Part shown: positions 46,581 through 56,112 of the stretch, piece after piece
Layout of the letters: each line of letters begins with the position of its first letter
Numbering within the stretch: position 1 is the first letter of the stretch
Translations under genes and position numbers: made by a program
NCBI GenBank assembly: GCA_900541395.1
Contig: UQJT01000007.1
Span: 34,621 to 98,620, forward strand
DNA from: an uncultured Desulfovibrio sp.
Lineage (GTDB): Bacteria; Desulfobacterota; Desulfovibrionia; Desulfovibrionales; Desulfovibrionaceae
DNA: 64,000 nucleotides
Direction: 5' to 3'
The notes under the pieces: model-generated
Seen by the model: only the letters and a program-made list of their open reading frames with translations
What the model was told of the DNA's origin: nothing
Databases searched by the model: none

Positions 46581-49500
46581 TTAATTCCCCGTAAAGCGGG
46601 TGAGATCGCGCGCCACGTCCTGGGTGCGCAATTCCGAAGCCGCCATCTTGCCGAATACCGAATCGGGCTCCCGATCCACAATGCCTTGGAGCAAGGCTCG
46701 CCAGCGGGCCATGTCGCCCATTTTGCGGTGCAACCCCGCCTCGCGGAATTGCAGTCCCGCGTAATCGGGTGAATTTTCAGGGACAAACAGCGCGTAGCGA
46801 TTGGCCCACTCCAAGGCTTCGGCGTAACGTCCGGCGATTTCCGTCACGTCCATGAGGGCGGCAATGGATTCGCGTATGCGTTCCTGATCGGCATAGGGCG
46901 ATTGTTCGTCCTGTAATTGAGTGAACATGCCCAGCGTGTCAAGGTTGTATTGATAGGCATCGCGCAAATCCTGGCGGTTTTCGGCGTCACGGGCCAGAAA
47001 GTACGTGGCGTAGGCTCGCTGATAGAGAGGAATATCCGTGCGGTCGGCCAATTTGCGCCACAGCGGCAGCGCTCGTCCCTGAAGGCCCAGATTTTCGGCG
47101 GAAAGCGCCAGGGCGTAATCAAGCTGGTTGCGCGCCTCCTCCGGCAGAGGCCAGGCAGCCACCTTTTCGCCCAGGGTGAGAATGGCGTCCCAGTTTTGTT
47201 GACGCAAATAGGTGGCCAGAAACAGGTTATAGGTATAGAGGGCGGCGTCCGTATCGCCCGGTCCATCAAGGAAGGCGCTCAGAAGTTCCAGACCTTCCTG
47301 TTCGTTGCCTCGGTTCAGGTGGGCGCGGGCCAGGGCCATACGCATGTCCGGTTCCAGCGGCAGATACTCGTCGTGAACCTGGGGGAAATCGTCCCAGAGC
47401 CGGAGCACGCGCTCGTAGTTTTCTTCCTCCAGGGAAAGAGCCAGTTCATGGGCAAAACCGCGCAGCAGCACGGTGCGGGCCCGGAGTGATTCAGGCTTGT
47501 CGGCGTAGTCGATAAGAAAGCTGCGGGCCGCCGTCATGGCCGGATAGTATTCCTTGTTCCATAATTGCCATACGGTGGTGCGCAGTTGAGCGGTCATGAA
47601 TTCGGGCGACTGCGGGTATTCTTTGATGATACGTTGATAATACAGCCCCGGCAGACGAGGATTGGGAGCTTCATACACGGCGAACAGTTCGTCCACTGTG
47701 GGGTTGCCCTTGTGAATGCCGTTTTCCCCCAGACGCAACAGAGCGGCGGGAGCCTCGGCACTGAGAGGAAAAGCCCGCACCAATTCGTCCAACACCTTGG
47801 CCGCCGCATCGGGATTGTGGAGCAGATAATAGACTTCGGCGATATGGTACAGCGTCGAGGCGGATTCCGGAGCGGCGGGATCCAGGTTGTACTGGGTCCA
47901 GTAAGTGCGCAACGCGTCTTCCAGATGTCCCTGCCTGAAACGTATATCGGCGGAAACGGCAAGATAGTCCGGGTCTTCCAGATAAAGGCGCGGCCAGCGA
48001 CGTTCTACGAAGTCGACCAGGGTCAGAGCCCGATCCGTATGGCCCTGACGGTAAAGGGCGTATGTTTCCAGTCGTGCCGCATCCTTGGCCAGGGGGCTGT
48101 CGGGATAATCCTGAAGAATGGTTTGAAAGGTAAGAGTTGCCTCGGCGTATTCTTGGCGCTCCATCTGCTTGGCGCCCAATTCAAGCAGCGAGGCGGGCAC
48201 CTGCACGTTGGCGGGATATTTGCGGCGCATAAGCTGCACATAGCCCCGGGCGTCCTCCACGTTGCCCAGCGCCAGGTTGACCGTCGCCAACACGGCCAGA
48301 GCGTCGGGCACGCGGGGTGATTCAAGATTGAAATTCATGGCTTCATTGGCGGCATTGATGAGATCCTGAGTATACGCCGTAAAGTTGGGACGAGTGGTCT
48401 CGTACAGGGCCGTCATGGCGTTGTACAGCATTTCTTCCCTATCCTCACGGCTCAGTTCCACCTGACGCAGAGTCTGAACGGACGGCAAAACGTCCTGATA
48501 ACGGCCGTCCTTCATGGCGTCGCGCATGGCGGCCTGCAGAGCGGGGACATCCGGCGGCGGGGGGACGGGGTTGCCCTCTTCATCCACATAAATGGGGAGC
48601 GTTTCCGCCGCCTGTTCCTGTTCCGGCGTTTTCCGTTCGGTTTCGCCGTTTGTTCCGGCGGGGGCTTCCTCCTGGTATTCCGAAAGCTGCGTGGCCAGTT
48701 TACCGGTTTGCGAAGGGACCTGCTCCGTGGGAGCCGAAGTTTCCACGACGGATATTTCCGCCTCGGGGGACGCGGAAGGGGGAACGGTCGGAGTTTTCCC
48801 CTCCGCGACGGGGTCTCCCGTTGCGGGGGAGTCGGAAACCGACGTGGATAGGATCTGTTGGGACCCGGATGAAACGCTCGGCGGAACGGGAGGGGGGGAC
48901 GCCTCGGAAAAAGGCTCTATCGGAGTGGAAGGCGTCGGAACGCTGGACAGAGCCTGGTCTTCGGGCCAGGTTTCGGGGCCGCCGCGGTTCAGGCGGCCGC
49001 GTACGGTGGGAATGGCGGCAGGTGCGGACGAAACAGCCGCCGGAACGGAGGAGGCAGGAGAAAGCGAGGCGGGGGAAGCATTCTCCGGCGCCGGAGACAG
49101 TGCTTGGGAATGCGGCGCCTCAAGCTCGGAAACGCTTGCCTCCTGCGCAGGTTCGGCAACAGGGGCTTCCGGATCAGCATCTCTTTGAGCAATCGCTTTT
49201 TCCGGGGAACCGGCGGAAACCGCGTTCGACGGCTCGGGGGAGGAAACAACATGCTCCGGCAAGTCGGAAGTGGATGGCGTGTGCGGCGCGGACGGCGCTT
49301 CTTGCGCCGTGACCGGGGGGACAGAAGGTAAAGCCGCGGTCTGGGGTTCGGAGACGGAAGGAGGGGATATGGTTTCCGGAGCTTCGGTCGCCGTGGCGGC
49401 GACAGGCGAAGCCGTGTCCGGAACGGTGGATGAAGGCCGTTCGGTACCCGAAGGGTTGGAGGGAGCGGCGGAAGACGGCGCTTCCGACGGGGCCGGCGCG

Positions 49501-50024
49501 GAAGAAGACGCCGACGAGGCTGCCGTCGCGCTTGGAGGGCTCGAAGGCCCGGAAATCTGCGGAACGGAGGAAGAAGGCGCATCCCCGGCGGAGGGGGAGG
49601 ATGCTGCGACAGGAGGCATGGGAGCAAGTTCTCCACCGGGGCGCCAGCGCAACCCCAGAGGGTCGGGATAGAGGACAATGACCACGCCCTCGGCTGTGGG
49701 CGGAGCGGCGATAAAGCCAAAGGCCGCGCTGCTGGTGCTCAGGCGAAGTTCGCCGTTGTCCAGGCTCAGTCCGCTGAACAGGGCTTGCGCCCCCGGGCCC
49801 GCGCCTTGCAATTCCAGATGTTGCGGCGGCGGCGTCAGGGTGAGCGTCAACGTTTGCTCGCCTGTGCGTCGGGTGTCGGCGCGGGTGGGGGGAACGTCCG
49901 GCACGATGGTAATCTGTTCCCGGCCCGAGGTCTGCGACCAGCGCCAGGCGGCGGCGTCGGCCTCGCCGAGTGGAAGCGCCGCGAGTGGGAGGCAGAGGAG
50001 AAGGGACGGGACAGCGTATTTCAC
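46581..50024 (-). CDS. Large secreted TPR protein with Pro/Ser/Ala-rich linker
   Basis: A 1147-residue protein with a signal peptide (about 1-25, ending ADA-AAW). It has a beta-rich N-terminal domain (about 26-135) and a long low-complexity, probably disordered stretch (about 140-495). Many tetratricopeptide-like helical repeats follow (about 500-1140), e.g. GNVEDARGYVQLMRRKYPANVQ and RQEYAEATLTFQTILQDYPDSPLAKDAARLETYALYRQG. It is likely an envelope scaffold. The start is GTG with AGGA upstream. It lies 131 bases after a sigma-54 activator gene on the same strand, suggesting linked control. No enzyme motif is visible. Confidence 0.78.
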   Translation of the reverse strand: MKYAVPSLLLCLPLAALPLGEADAAAWRWSQTSGREQITIVPDVPPTRADTRRTGEQTLTLTLTPPPQHLELQGAGPGAQALFSGLSLDNGELRLSTSSAAFGFIAAPPTAEGVVIVLYPDPLGLRWRPGGELAPMPPVAASSPSAGDAPSSSVPQISGPSSPPSATAASSASSSAPAPSEAPSSAAPSNPSGTERPSSTVPDTASPVAATATEAPETISPPSVSEPQTAALPSVPPVTAQEAPSAPHTPSTSDLPEHVVSSPEPSNAVSAGSPEKAIAQRDADPEAPVAEPAQEASVSELEAPHSQALSPAPENASPASLSPASSVPAAVSSAPAAIPTVRGRLNRGGPETWPEDQALSSVPTPSTPIEPFSEASPPPVPPSVSSGSQQILSTSVSDSPATGDPVAEGKTPTVPPSASPEAEISVVETSAPTEQVPSQTGKLATQLSEYQEEAPAGTNGETERKTPEQEQAAETLPIYVDEEGNPVPPPPDVPALQAAMRDAMKDGRYQDVLPSVQTLRQVELSREDREEMLYNAMTALYETTRPNFTAYTQDLINAANEAMNFNLESPRVPDALAVLATVNLALGNVEDARGYVQLMRRKYPANVQVPASLLELGAKQMERQEYAEATLTFQTILQDYPDSPLAKDAARLETYALYRQGHTDRALTLVDFVERRWPRLYLEDPDYLAVSADIRFRQGHLEDALRTYWTQYNLDPAAPESASTLYHIAEVYYLLHNPDAAAKVLDELVRAFPLSAEAPAALLRLGENGIHKGNPTVDELFAVYEAPNPRLPGLYYQRIIKEYPQSPEFMTAQLRTTVWQLWNKEYYPAMTAARSFLIDYADKPESLRARTVLLRGFAHELALSLEEENYERVLRLWDDFPQVHDEYLPLEPDMRMALARAHLNRGNEQEGLELLSAFLDGPGDTDAALYTYNLFLATYLRQQNWDAILTLGEKVAAWPLPEEARNQLDYALALSAENLGLQGRALPLWRKLADRTDIPLYQRAYATYFLARDAENRQDLRDAYQYNLDTLGMFTQLQDEQSPYADQERIRESIAALMDVTEIAGRYAEALEWANRYALFVPENSPDYAGLQFREAGLHRKMGDMARWRALLQGIVDREPDSVFGKMAASELRTQDVARDLTRFTGN

Positions 50025-50155
50025 AATGTATCCTGAGGGAGAGTGAAAGACGAAGAAAATTATGCAAAAAACGTGCTATAAACGTGGATATGCCCGGGAA
50101 CACATACGACGGGGCATACCGATAGGCGCAACAGGGCAAAAGGTGCCGTCGAAAT

Positions 50156-51238
50156 TCAGCCGTCGCCCCTGCCGTCGCGTTTTTTCAACTTTTCTATCAG
50201 TGTGGTCCGTTTGATACCCAGCATTTCCGCCGCCTGATTTTTGACGCCTCCCGCCAAAGTCAAAGCTTCATCCAGCAAGCGATCCTCCATGGATTCCAGA
50301 AATTCCCGCAACCCCATGTCGTAACGTTTCAGATCTTCCAGCGTGGGCCAACTGAATACGGCATCGGCGGCGACGGAACGATTCGGGGAAGAGACTTCCG
50401 GCATGGGCGCGGACAAGGCTGCCGACTCCGCCGTGTCGAGATCGGGCAGGTCCGGCAACGTGGCCAACTCCGCGACTGCATCCAGAATTTTTGCGGGCAA
50501 ATCTTCGCGGACGACAACCTCGCCATCCACCAGGATGCTCAGGCGCTCCATGAAATTTTCCAATTCACGCACGTTGCCCGGCCAGGAATATCCCAAAAGC
50601 ACGCGCGCGGCCTCGGGCGCCAGAGTCAGAGGCGGGCGGTTGCGGCGTTCGCAAAAGCGCTGGAGAAAATGCCGGGCCAGAAGCAGAATGTCCTTGCCCC
50701 GTTCACGCAGAGGAGGCAGTTGCAGAGGAATGACGTTCAAGCGATAATAAAGATCTTCCCGAAAACGTCCGAGGGCCACTTCGCGTTCCAGATCACGATT
50801 GGTGGCGGCGATGATGCGCACATCCACCTTGCGCGGGCCGCTGCCGCCCACGCGCTCGATTTCTTTTTCCTGCAGGACGCGCAAAATTTTGACCTGCAGG
50901 CTGATGTCCATCTCGCCGATTTCATCCAGAAACACGGTGCCGCCGTCGGCCAGTTCGAAGCGGCCTGGTTTGGTCCGAATAGCATGGGTGAACGCGCCTT
51001 TTTCGTGGCCGAACAGTTCCGACTCCAGCAGCTCACGCGGAATGGCCCCGCAGTTGATAGGGACAAACGGCTTGTCGCTGCGCGCACTCATGGCATGCAG
51101 GGCGCGTACCAGAAGTTCCTTGCCCGTGCCCGATTCGCCCGTGACCAGCACCGTGCTGTCGGTGGGCGCCACTTTAGCCAGCACTCGGAACACTTCCGCC
51201 AGAGTGGAACTTTCGCCGATGATTCCCGCGCGATTCAT
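50156..51238 (-). CDS. Sigma-54-dependent transcriptional activator, Fis family (no receiver domain)
   Basis: A 360-residue bacterial enhancer-binding protein: AAA+ domain (about 5-240) and C-terminal Fis helix-turn-helix (about 318-355, [30 protein letters not shown]). Walker A GESGTGKE, Walker [13 protein letters not shown] and the arginine-finger region are intact. The sigma-54-contacting loop reads GAFTHA instead of GAFTGA. There is no N-terminal sensory domain, as in FlrA/PspF-like constitutive activators. ATG 51238 has GGAGG upstream; the frame is open to 51427. The target is probably the TPR gene or distant envelope/motility genes. Confidence 0.9.
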   Translation of the reverse strand: MNRAGIIGESSTLAEVFRVLAKVAPTDSTVLVTGESGTGKELLVRALHAMSARSDKPFVPINCGAIPRELLESELFGHEKGAFTHAIRTKPGRFELADGGTVFLDEIGEMDISLQVKILRVLQEKEIERVGGSGPRKVDVRIIAATNRDLEREVALGRFREDLYYRLNVIPLQLPPLRERGKDILLLARHFLQRFCERRNRPPLTLAPEAARVLLGYSWPGNVRELENFMERLSILVDGEVVVREDLPAKILDAVAELATLPDLPDLDTAESAALSAPMPEVSSPNRSVAADAVFSWPTLEDLKRYDMGLREFLESMEDRLLDEALTLAGGVKNQAAEMLGIKRTTLIEKLKKRDGRGDG

Positions 51239-51551
51239 GCCGCCTCCACATCCCTGCCGCACTTCAGACTGATGGTAAACGCCGCTTACGGCGGCAACGC
51301 CGCCGGGCGGAAAGGCAAGAAAATCAGTCGTTGTTTCGCTTTTCGGGGTTATCGACTTCGTCAACAGCCCCAACAGCTTAAAATGCTGTTCGCCATTGCG
51401 GGCGGCATCCGGTCTCTCTGGAACCATGCCGTCTTAAATCCCCCTGATTCTCAAGTATAAATTAGAGACTGTCAATAGTCTGACGGCGATGATGTCGGAT
51501 AAAAAAACGAAACGGGCATGGATGTCGGGAGGTCCGCGCCCGGAGGTTGAT
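51239..51551. other. Gene-free region upstream of the sigma-54 activator
   Basis: 313 bases in the divergent gap. It holds an AT-rich stretch around 51450-51480 that may carry promoters in either direction. No clear consensus element was found. Confidence 0.35.
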
Positions 51552-51611
51552 ATGGCTGCGCGCGGGAACGCGCCACTTGACAGCGGCGGCCTTCGCCTAC
51601 TACGTTTCTGA
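51552..51611 (+). CDS. Possible 19-residue leader peptide
   Basis: ATG 51552 has GGAGG five bases upstream and encodes a short Leu/Arg/Gly-rich peptide ending RLLRF. It precedes a pair of competing hairpins and an amino-acid transporter operon, so it could be an attenuator leader. Very short frames are common by chance. Confidence 0.25.
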   Translation: MAARGNAPLDSGGLRLLRF

Positions 51612-51686
51612 TTTAGAGGGGATGTCGCATTGTTTAGCCGAATATGCCGCTCCTCTTCGCCGCCGGACGGAGGAGGCTTTTTCTAT

Positions 51687-51734
51687 CGTCCGCGTCGTTT
51701 TCGTCCGCCGTATTCCAGGGCGGACGGTCCTTTT
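51687..51734 (+). promoter_or_regulatory. Attenuator-like competing hairpins before the amino-acid transporter
   Basis: CGTCCGCC (51702-51709) pairs with GGCGGACG (51719-51726), followed by GTCCTTTT. An earlier CGTCCGC (51687-51693) could pair with the same GCGGACG, giving two exclusive structures. Confidence 0.4.
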
Positions 51735-51782
51735 CAACCCAGGTTTTACTCTGGCAGGCCCCCAGCAAGGAGGACGCGCCGC

Positions 51783-52511
51783 ATGGCCATGATCGAATTT
51801 CAGGACATCCACAAATGGTATGGCGAATTCCACGTGCTCAAAGGTATTTCCGAGAAAGTGGAAAAAGGGGAAGTCCTGGTCATTTGCGGCCCTTCCGGGT
51901 CCGGCAAGAGCACCTTCATCCGTTGCCTCAATCGGCTGGAACCCATCCAGCGTGGTGCCATATTGTTGGAAGGTACCAGTATTTATGATAAAAGCGTCAA
52001 CCTTAATGAATTGCGCGCCGAAGTGGGCATCGTGTTCCAGCAGTTCAACCTGTACCCGCATCTTACTGTGCTGGACAATGTGACGCTGGCTCCCATCAAG
52101 GTTCGTAAGATGCAGAAGGCCAAAGCCGTCAGTCTGGCTATGGACCTGCTGAAGCGGGTGGGTATTGAAACCCAGGCCAACAAATATCCGGTGGAGCTTT
52201 CCGGCGGTCAGCAACAGCGTGTGGCCATCGCCCGCGCCTTGGCCATGCAGCCCAAGGTCATGCTCTTTGACGAGCCTACCTCGGCCCTCGACCCGGAAAT
52301 GATCAATGAAGTGTTGAACGTCATGAAGGACCTGGCGCGCGACGGCATGACCATGCTGTGCGTCACCCACGAAATGGGCTTCGCCCGCGAAGTGGCGGAC
52401 CGGGTTATCTTCGTCGACCACGGGGAAATTCTGGAAGAGGCGCCGCCCGACGTCTTTTTCACCAACCCCAAGCACGAGCGCACCCGCGCCTTCCTGAAAG
52501 AAATACTGTAG
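51783..52511 (+). CDS. Polar amino-acid ABC transporter ATP-binding protein (GlnQ type)
   Basis: A 242-residue ATPase. Walker [12 protein letters not shown]-loop [17 protein letters not shown], signature [19 protein letters not shown] and Walker [16 protein letters not shown] are intact. [17 protein letters not shown] and [26 protein letters not shown] are typical of GlnQ/GltL/HisP. GGAGG lies upstream; ATG 51789 is an alternative. It is the first gene of a four-gene import operon (ATPase, binding protein, two permeases). Confidence 0.95.
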   Translation: MAMIEFQDIHKWYGEFHVLKGISEKVEKGEVLVICGPSGSGKSTFIRCLNRLEPIQRGAILLEGTSIYDKSVNLNELRAEVGIVFQQFNLYPHLTVLDNVTLAPIKVRKMQKAKAVSLAMDLLKRVGIETQANKYPVELSGGQQQRVAIARALAMQPKVMLFDEPTSALDPEMINEVLNVMKDLARDGMTMLCVTHEMGFAREVADRVIFVDHGEILEEAPPDVFFTNPKHERTRAFLKEIL

Positions 52512-52614
52512 GAACGTCGCGCCAGAAGACGCGCCCTGCGGTGATTTCGCGGGCGGCCCGGCCGGCCCGCTTTCCGGCGCTCCGCGCCGTCAACCACCTA
52601 CGGAAGGAGATTGT

Positions 52615-53427
52615 ATGAAACGTATTTTGTGCCTGGCTCTCGCTTGCGGGGTACTGGCCGCCGCGACGCCCGCGCTGGCCAACAAACTGGACGATATCAA
52701 GGCGCGCGGCACGCTGATTTGCGGCGTCAAAGACTCCGTGGTTCCGTTCGGCTTCATTGACGAAACCACCAAACAGCTTACCGGGTTCGATGTGGATCTG
52801 TGCCGGGGGATTGCCGAATATATCGGCGTGAAGCCGGAGCTCAAAACCGTATCCAGCGCCACTCGTATTCCCATGCTGACCCAGGGGTCGGTGGATCTGG
52901 TACTGGCCACCTTCACCCATCAGATAGCCCGCGACGATTCCGTCGATTTTTCCATCACCTATTTTGACGCCGGGCAGCGCCTGCTGGTCAAAAAGGATAG
53001 CGGCATCACCTCGCCCGCCGATCTTAAAGGCAAACGCGTGGGCAGCGTCAAGGGCTCCACGTCCGAAAAGAACATGAAAGCCGCTCAACCCGACTGCACC
53101 GTGGTGTCGTTCGACGAATATCCCCAGGCATTCCTGGCCCTCAAACAAGGCAAGGTCGTGGCCGTCACCACCGACGAACCCATCCTGGTGGGCCTCAAGA
53201 ACTCCGATCCCGATCCCTCCCAATGGGAAGTGGTGGGCGACTTCATCGCCTCCGAACCTTACGCCGTGGGCATGGTGGAAAATGAATCCAAGCTGCGTGA
53301 TGCCGTAAACTTCGCCCTTATGGATATGTGGCGCTCCGGCAAGTTTCAGGAGTACTACACCACCTGGTTCGGCGAAGGCACCAAGTTCCATATTCCGCTG
53401 CGCTGGCAAATGGAAATCTGGCCCTGA
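52615..53427 (+). CDS. Amino-acid ABC transporter substrate-binding protein
   Basis: A 270-residue periplasmic protein of the SBP_bac_3 family. The signal peptide MKRILCLALACGVLAAATPALA ends in an AxA site. The DIKARGTLICGVKDSVVPFGFID start, GFDVDLCRGIAEYIG and VDLVLATFTHQIARDDSVDFSITYFDAGQRLLVKK match glutamate/aspartate/glutamine binders. The threonine/arginine ligand set fits an acidic or polar amino acid, but specificity is not certain. GGAG precedes the ATG. Confidence 0.93.
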   Translation: MKRILCLALACGVLAAATPALANKLDDIKARGTLICGVKDSVVPFGFIDETTKQLTGFDVDLCRGIAEYIGVKPELKTVSSATRIPMLTQGSVDLVLATFTHQIARDDSVDFSITYFDAGQRLLVKKDSGITSPADLKGKRVGSVKGSTSEKNMKAAQPDCTVVSFDEYPQAFLALKQGKVVAVTTDEPILVGLKNSDPDPSQWEVVGDFIASEPYAVGMVENESKLRDAVNFALMDMWRSGKFQEYYTTWFGEGTKFHIPLRWQMEIWP

Positions 53428-53445
53428 GCCTTCCCGTCTATAACA

Positions 53446-53481
53446 GCGGATCGCCCTCGGCCGGGGACGATCCGCCCGTTT
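53446..53481 (+). terminator. Hairpin after the binding-protein gene
   Basis: GCGGATCG (53446-53453) pairs with CGATCCGC (53468-53475), with CCC/GGG extending inward. The T tract is weak. Such structures often stabilise the upstream mRNA so the binding protein exceeds the permeases. Confidence 0.5.
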
Positions 53482-53619
53482 CAAGTTTCCGTCCGGGGCC
53501 GGAAGCGGGACCGGATGATCCGCAAGCCCCGGCATACAGCTGAAAAGGCAAACGGGGAACATGGCGTCGTCGTGCCGACCGGGACCTCATCGCCAATCTT
53601 CTGAGGGAGTGAACGCACT

Positions 53620-54336
53620 TTGCACTACGTTTTCAACTGGAAGCTCATTTTATCGGGGGAATACTTCGACTGGCTCGTGCAGGGCTTTGTCGTCACTCTT
53701 CAGATTTCCGCCCTGTCGCTGATCATTGCTCTGATTTTGGGCACCGTGATCGCGGTGTTGCGGCTGTCCCATGTGCGCCCCCTGGTGTGGATCAGCGCGC
53801 TGTATACCGAATTTTTCCGCAACACGCCTCTTCTGGTGCAAATTTTGTTCTGGTATTTCGGGTCCGACGCCATTCTGCCCGAATTTGTCAAAAACTGGCT
53901 GTACCAGCAAAACATCGAGTTCGCCGCCGGGGTCATCGCCCTGTCCATCTATACCTCGGCTTTTATCGCCGAGGAAATCCGTTCCGGCATCAGCGCCATT
54001 CCCCGCACCCAACTGGAAGCTTCCCGCGCCTGCGGCCTCAGTTTTCTACAATCCATGCGCTACGTTATCCTTCCTCAGGCATTCCGCATCGTTGTGCCGC
54101 CCCTCATTTCCCAATCGCTTAACCTTTTCAAGAATTCGTCGTTGTGCATGGTTATCGGTGTGGCCGAACTGACCTATATGGCTCGTCAAATCGAATCCCA
54201 CACGGCCCGCGTGTTTGAACCGTTCACCGTTGCCACTTTGTTGTATCTGAGCGTTTCGCTGCTGGTTTCTTTCCTGATTACCCAGTACAACGCGCGGGTG
54301 TTGCGTACTTCCAGCACACGGAGGGCCGTGGCATGA
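53620..54336 (+). CDS. Amino-acid ABC transporter permease 1
   Basis: A 238-residue HisM/GlnP-type inner-membrane protein with about five helices. SLIIALILGTVIAVLRLSHVRPLVWISALYTEFFRNTPLLVQILFWYF is the family N-terminal block. EEIRSGISAIPRTQLEASRACGLSFLQSMRYVILPQAFRIVVPPL is the EAA coupling loop. The start is TTG with GAGGGAG about ten bases upstream; no in-frame ATG fits the family length. It overlaps the next permease by ATGA. Confidence 0.94.
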   Translation: MHYVFNWKLILSGEYFDWLVQGFVVTLQISALSLIIALILGTVIAVLRLSHVRPLVWISALYTEFFRNTPLLVQILFWYFGSDAILPEFVKNWLYQQNIEFAAGVIALSIYTSAFIAEEIRSGISAIPRTQLEASRACGLSFLQSMRYVILPQAFRIVVPPLISQSLNLFKNSSLCMVIGVAELTYMARQIESHTARVFEPFTVATLLYLSVSLLVSFLITQYNARVLRTSSTRRAVA

Positions 54337-55031
54337 GCAACTGGTCCGTCGTCTGGGACAACTTTCCTTATCTGTTGTGGGGGGCGTACCCCGATGGGCC
54401 GCTGGGCGGCCTGGCTCTGACCATCATTCTGGCCCTCATCGGCATTTTCTGCGCCTTCTGGCTGGGCCTGGCTTTGGGCCTCCTACGCCTTTCCTCCCAT
54501 CGCTTCCTGCGTTGGCCTGCCACTGCCTATATCGAGATAATGCGCGGTGTGCCCCTGCTCATGGTCCTGTTCTGGTTCTATTTCATGCTTCCCATCGTGT
54601 TCGGGCGCACTATGCCTGAACTAGGCAGCGCCGTGACGGCCTTTGTTCTGTTCACCGCCGCCTATATTGCGGAAATTGTACGCGCAGGCGTGTTGTCTTT
54701 GCCCAAAGGGCAGACGGAGGCCGCGCGCGGCACGGGGCTGACCCACGGTCAGACCATGCGGTATGTCGTTCTGCCTCAAGCCCTGCGTAATATGATTCCC
54801 TCGTTCGTCAACCAGTTCGTCAGCCTGACCAAGGATACCTCTCTGGCCTATGTGCTGGGTATTACCGAACTGACCAGGGCGGCCACTCAGATCGACAACC
54901 GCACGGTGACCGCGTCGGCCGAACTGTATTTTACCATCGCCGTCATGTATTTCATTATTTGTTGGACATTGACGGCTTTTTCCCGCCGCCTGGAAAAACA
55001 TACCGCTCGTTATAAGGCCCGCGTGGCTTGA
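54333..55031 (+). CDS. Amino-acid ABC transporter permease 2
   Basis: A 232-residue second HisM-type subunit, translationally coupled to the first (ATGA). AYIEIMRGVPLLMVLFWFYFMLPIVFG and AEIVRAGVLSLPKGQTEAARGTGLTHGQTMRYVVLPQALRNMIPSFVNQFVSLTKDTSL are the conserved blocks. The two permeases form the heterodimeric channel for the operon's binding protein and ATPase. Confidence 0.95.
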   Translation: MSNWSVVWDNFPYLLWGAYPDGPLGGLALTIILALIGIFCAFWLGLALGLLRLSSHRFLRWPATAYIEIMRGVPLLMVLFWFYFMLPIVFGRTMPELGSAVTAFVLFTAAYIAEIVRAGVLSLPKGQTEAARGTGLTHGQTMRYVVLPQALRNMIPSFVNQFVSLTKDTSLAYVLGITELTRAATQIDNRTVTASAELYFTIAVMYFIICWTLTAFSRRLEKHTARYKARVA

Positions 55032-55060
55032 CCGGGCAATCCCGCCAGCAGGAGTTCGTC

Positions 55061-55963
55061 ATGCCCGTATTGTTCCGTCTGGACATAGTGGCCCCGGAAT
55101 CCGACTTCCCCTTGGCCGAAGCCCTGGTGGCCCGTGCCGTCAGTTCGGGATGGGAGGAAGAATCATTGCCCACGGGCGAAACCCGCCTGCGTGTGCACTG
55201 TGAGGAAAGGGAAATACTTGACGCTTTGGCGGACGAAGTGAAATCCCTGTTGCCCGAAGCTGTCGTGGAGCGGGCGGAAGTGCAGAAACAAGACTGGACG
55301 GCCGCCTGGCGTGATTTTTTCACACCGGTGACCGCGGGTGATTTTCTTGTTTTGCCTCCCTGGCTGGCGGATGCCGATCCGCAAGGACGCTTGCCCGTTT
55401 TTATCGAACCCAAGTCGGCTTTCGGTACCGGCCACCACCCCACGACCACCTTATGTCTGGAGGCATTGTCGCGCCTGCGCGCCGCCGGAGTGCTGACCGC
55501 CGGTCAGGAATTTCTGGACTTGGGCACAGGGACGGGGGTTTTGGGCATAGCTTGCGTCAAGCTGGGGTTACGAGGTCTGGGGCTGGATATTGACCCTCTG
55601 GCGGTGAGCAACGCTGCGGAAAACCGCGCGCTTAATCGGGTGGAGGAGGCGTTCGAGGTGCGTTCCGGCAGTGCGGACGCCGTGGCGGGGCGGCGTTATG
55701 ATCTGGTGGTAGCCAATATTCTGGCCGCGCCTTTGCGGGATATGGCGGAGTCCATTATGGCCCTGGTACGGCCTGGCGGCTGTCTGGTGCTTTCGGGCTT
55801 TTTACGGGTACAGACGCCGAGCTTGGAGGCTGCCTATGCAGCTATGGGCACGCCTGGGCAATTGACGGCGCCTTCCGCCGCGAGCGATCCCACCCGCTCC
55901 GCCGGGCCGGATGACCCGACGGCTGACGAGTGGGTATGCCTGATGTGGCCCGGCGTCGGTTAG
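55061..55963 (+). CDS. prmA: Ribosomal protein L11 methyltransferase PrmA
   Basis: A 300-residue SAM-dependent methyltransferase. The PrmA set is present: QDWTAAWRDFFTPV, FIEPKSAFGTGHHPTTTLCLEAL and the SAM loop FLDLGTGTGVLGIACVKLG. LDIDPLAVSNAAENRALN and VVANILAAPL follow (substrate/SAM site). AGGAG precedes ATG 55061. It ends in a Pro/Thr-rich tail. It lies 29 bases after the transporter operon and may be co-transcribed with it. Confidence 0.94.
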   Translation: MPVLFRLDIVAPESDFPLAEALVARAVSSGWEEESLPTGETRLRVHCEEREILDALADEVKSLLPEAVVERAEVQKQDWTAAWRDFFTPVTAGDFLVLPPWLADADPQGRLPVFIEPKSAFGTGHHPTTTLCLEALSRLRAAGVLTAGQEFLDLGTGTGVLGIACVKLGLRGLGLDIDPLAVSNAAENRALNRVEEAFEVRSGSADAVAGRRYDLVVANILAAPLRDMAESIMALVRPGGCLVLSGFLRVQTPSLEAAYAAMGTPGQLTAPSAASDPTRSAGPDDPTADEWVCLMWPGVG

Positions 55964-56004
55964 AGTGTTTTGCGATTGAACATACCGGGCTATGTCGCAA
56001 TCTC

Positions 56005-56035
56005 GGGATGGCGCTTTCAGAGCGCCATCCCTTTT
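56005..56035 (+). terminator. Intrinsic terminator of prmA
   Basis: A perfect 11-bp stem GGGATGGCGCT / AGCGCCATCCC (56005-56031) ends in TTTT. Confidence 0.82.
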
Positions 56036-56112
56036 CACACAACATTTCGGCCGAATCCTGCCTGCTTATGTGATGACGGCGACGACCGGAAAAGCGTCGG
56101 CACGCAACGCAG

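Noticed and set aside
48530-49640. Repetitive DNA suggesting a CRISPR array or tandem repeat
   Set aside because: The repetition comes from low-complexity Pro/Ser/Ala/Glu codons in one open frame; there are no regular repeat-spacer units.
50080-50125. Possible sigma-54 promoter (GGCAC...GCC) upstream of the TPR gene
   Set aside because: The spacing between GG and GC is 8 rather than 10 bases, so the -24/-12 consensus is not met.
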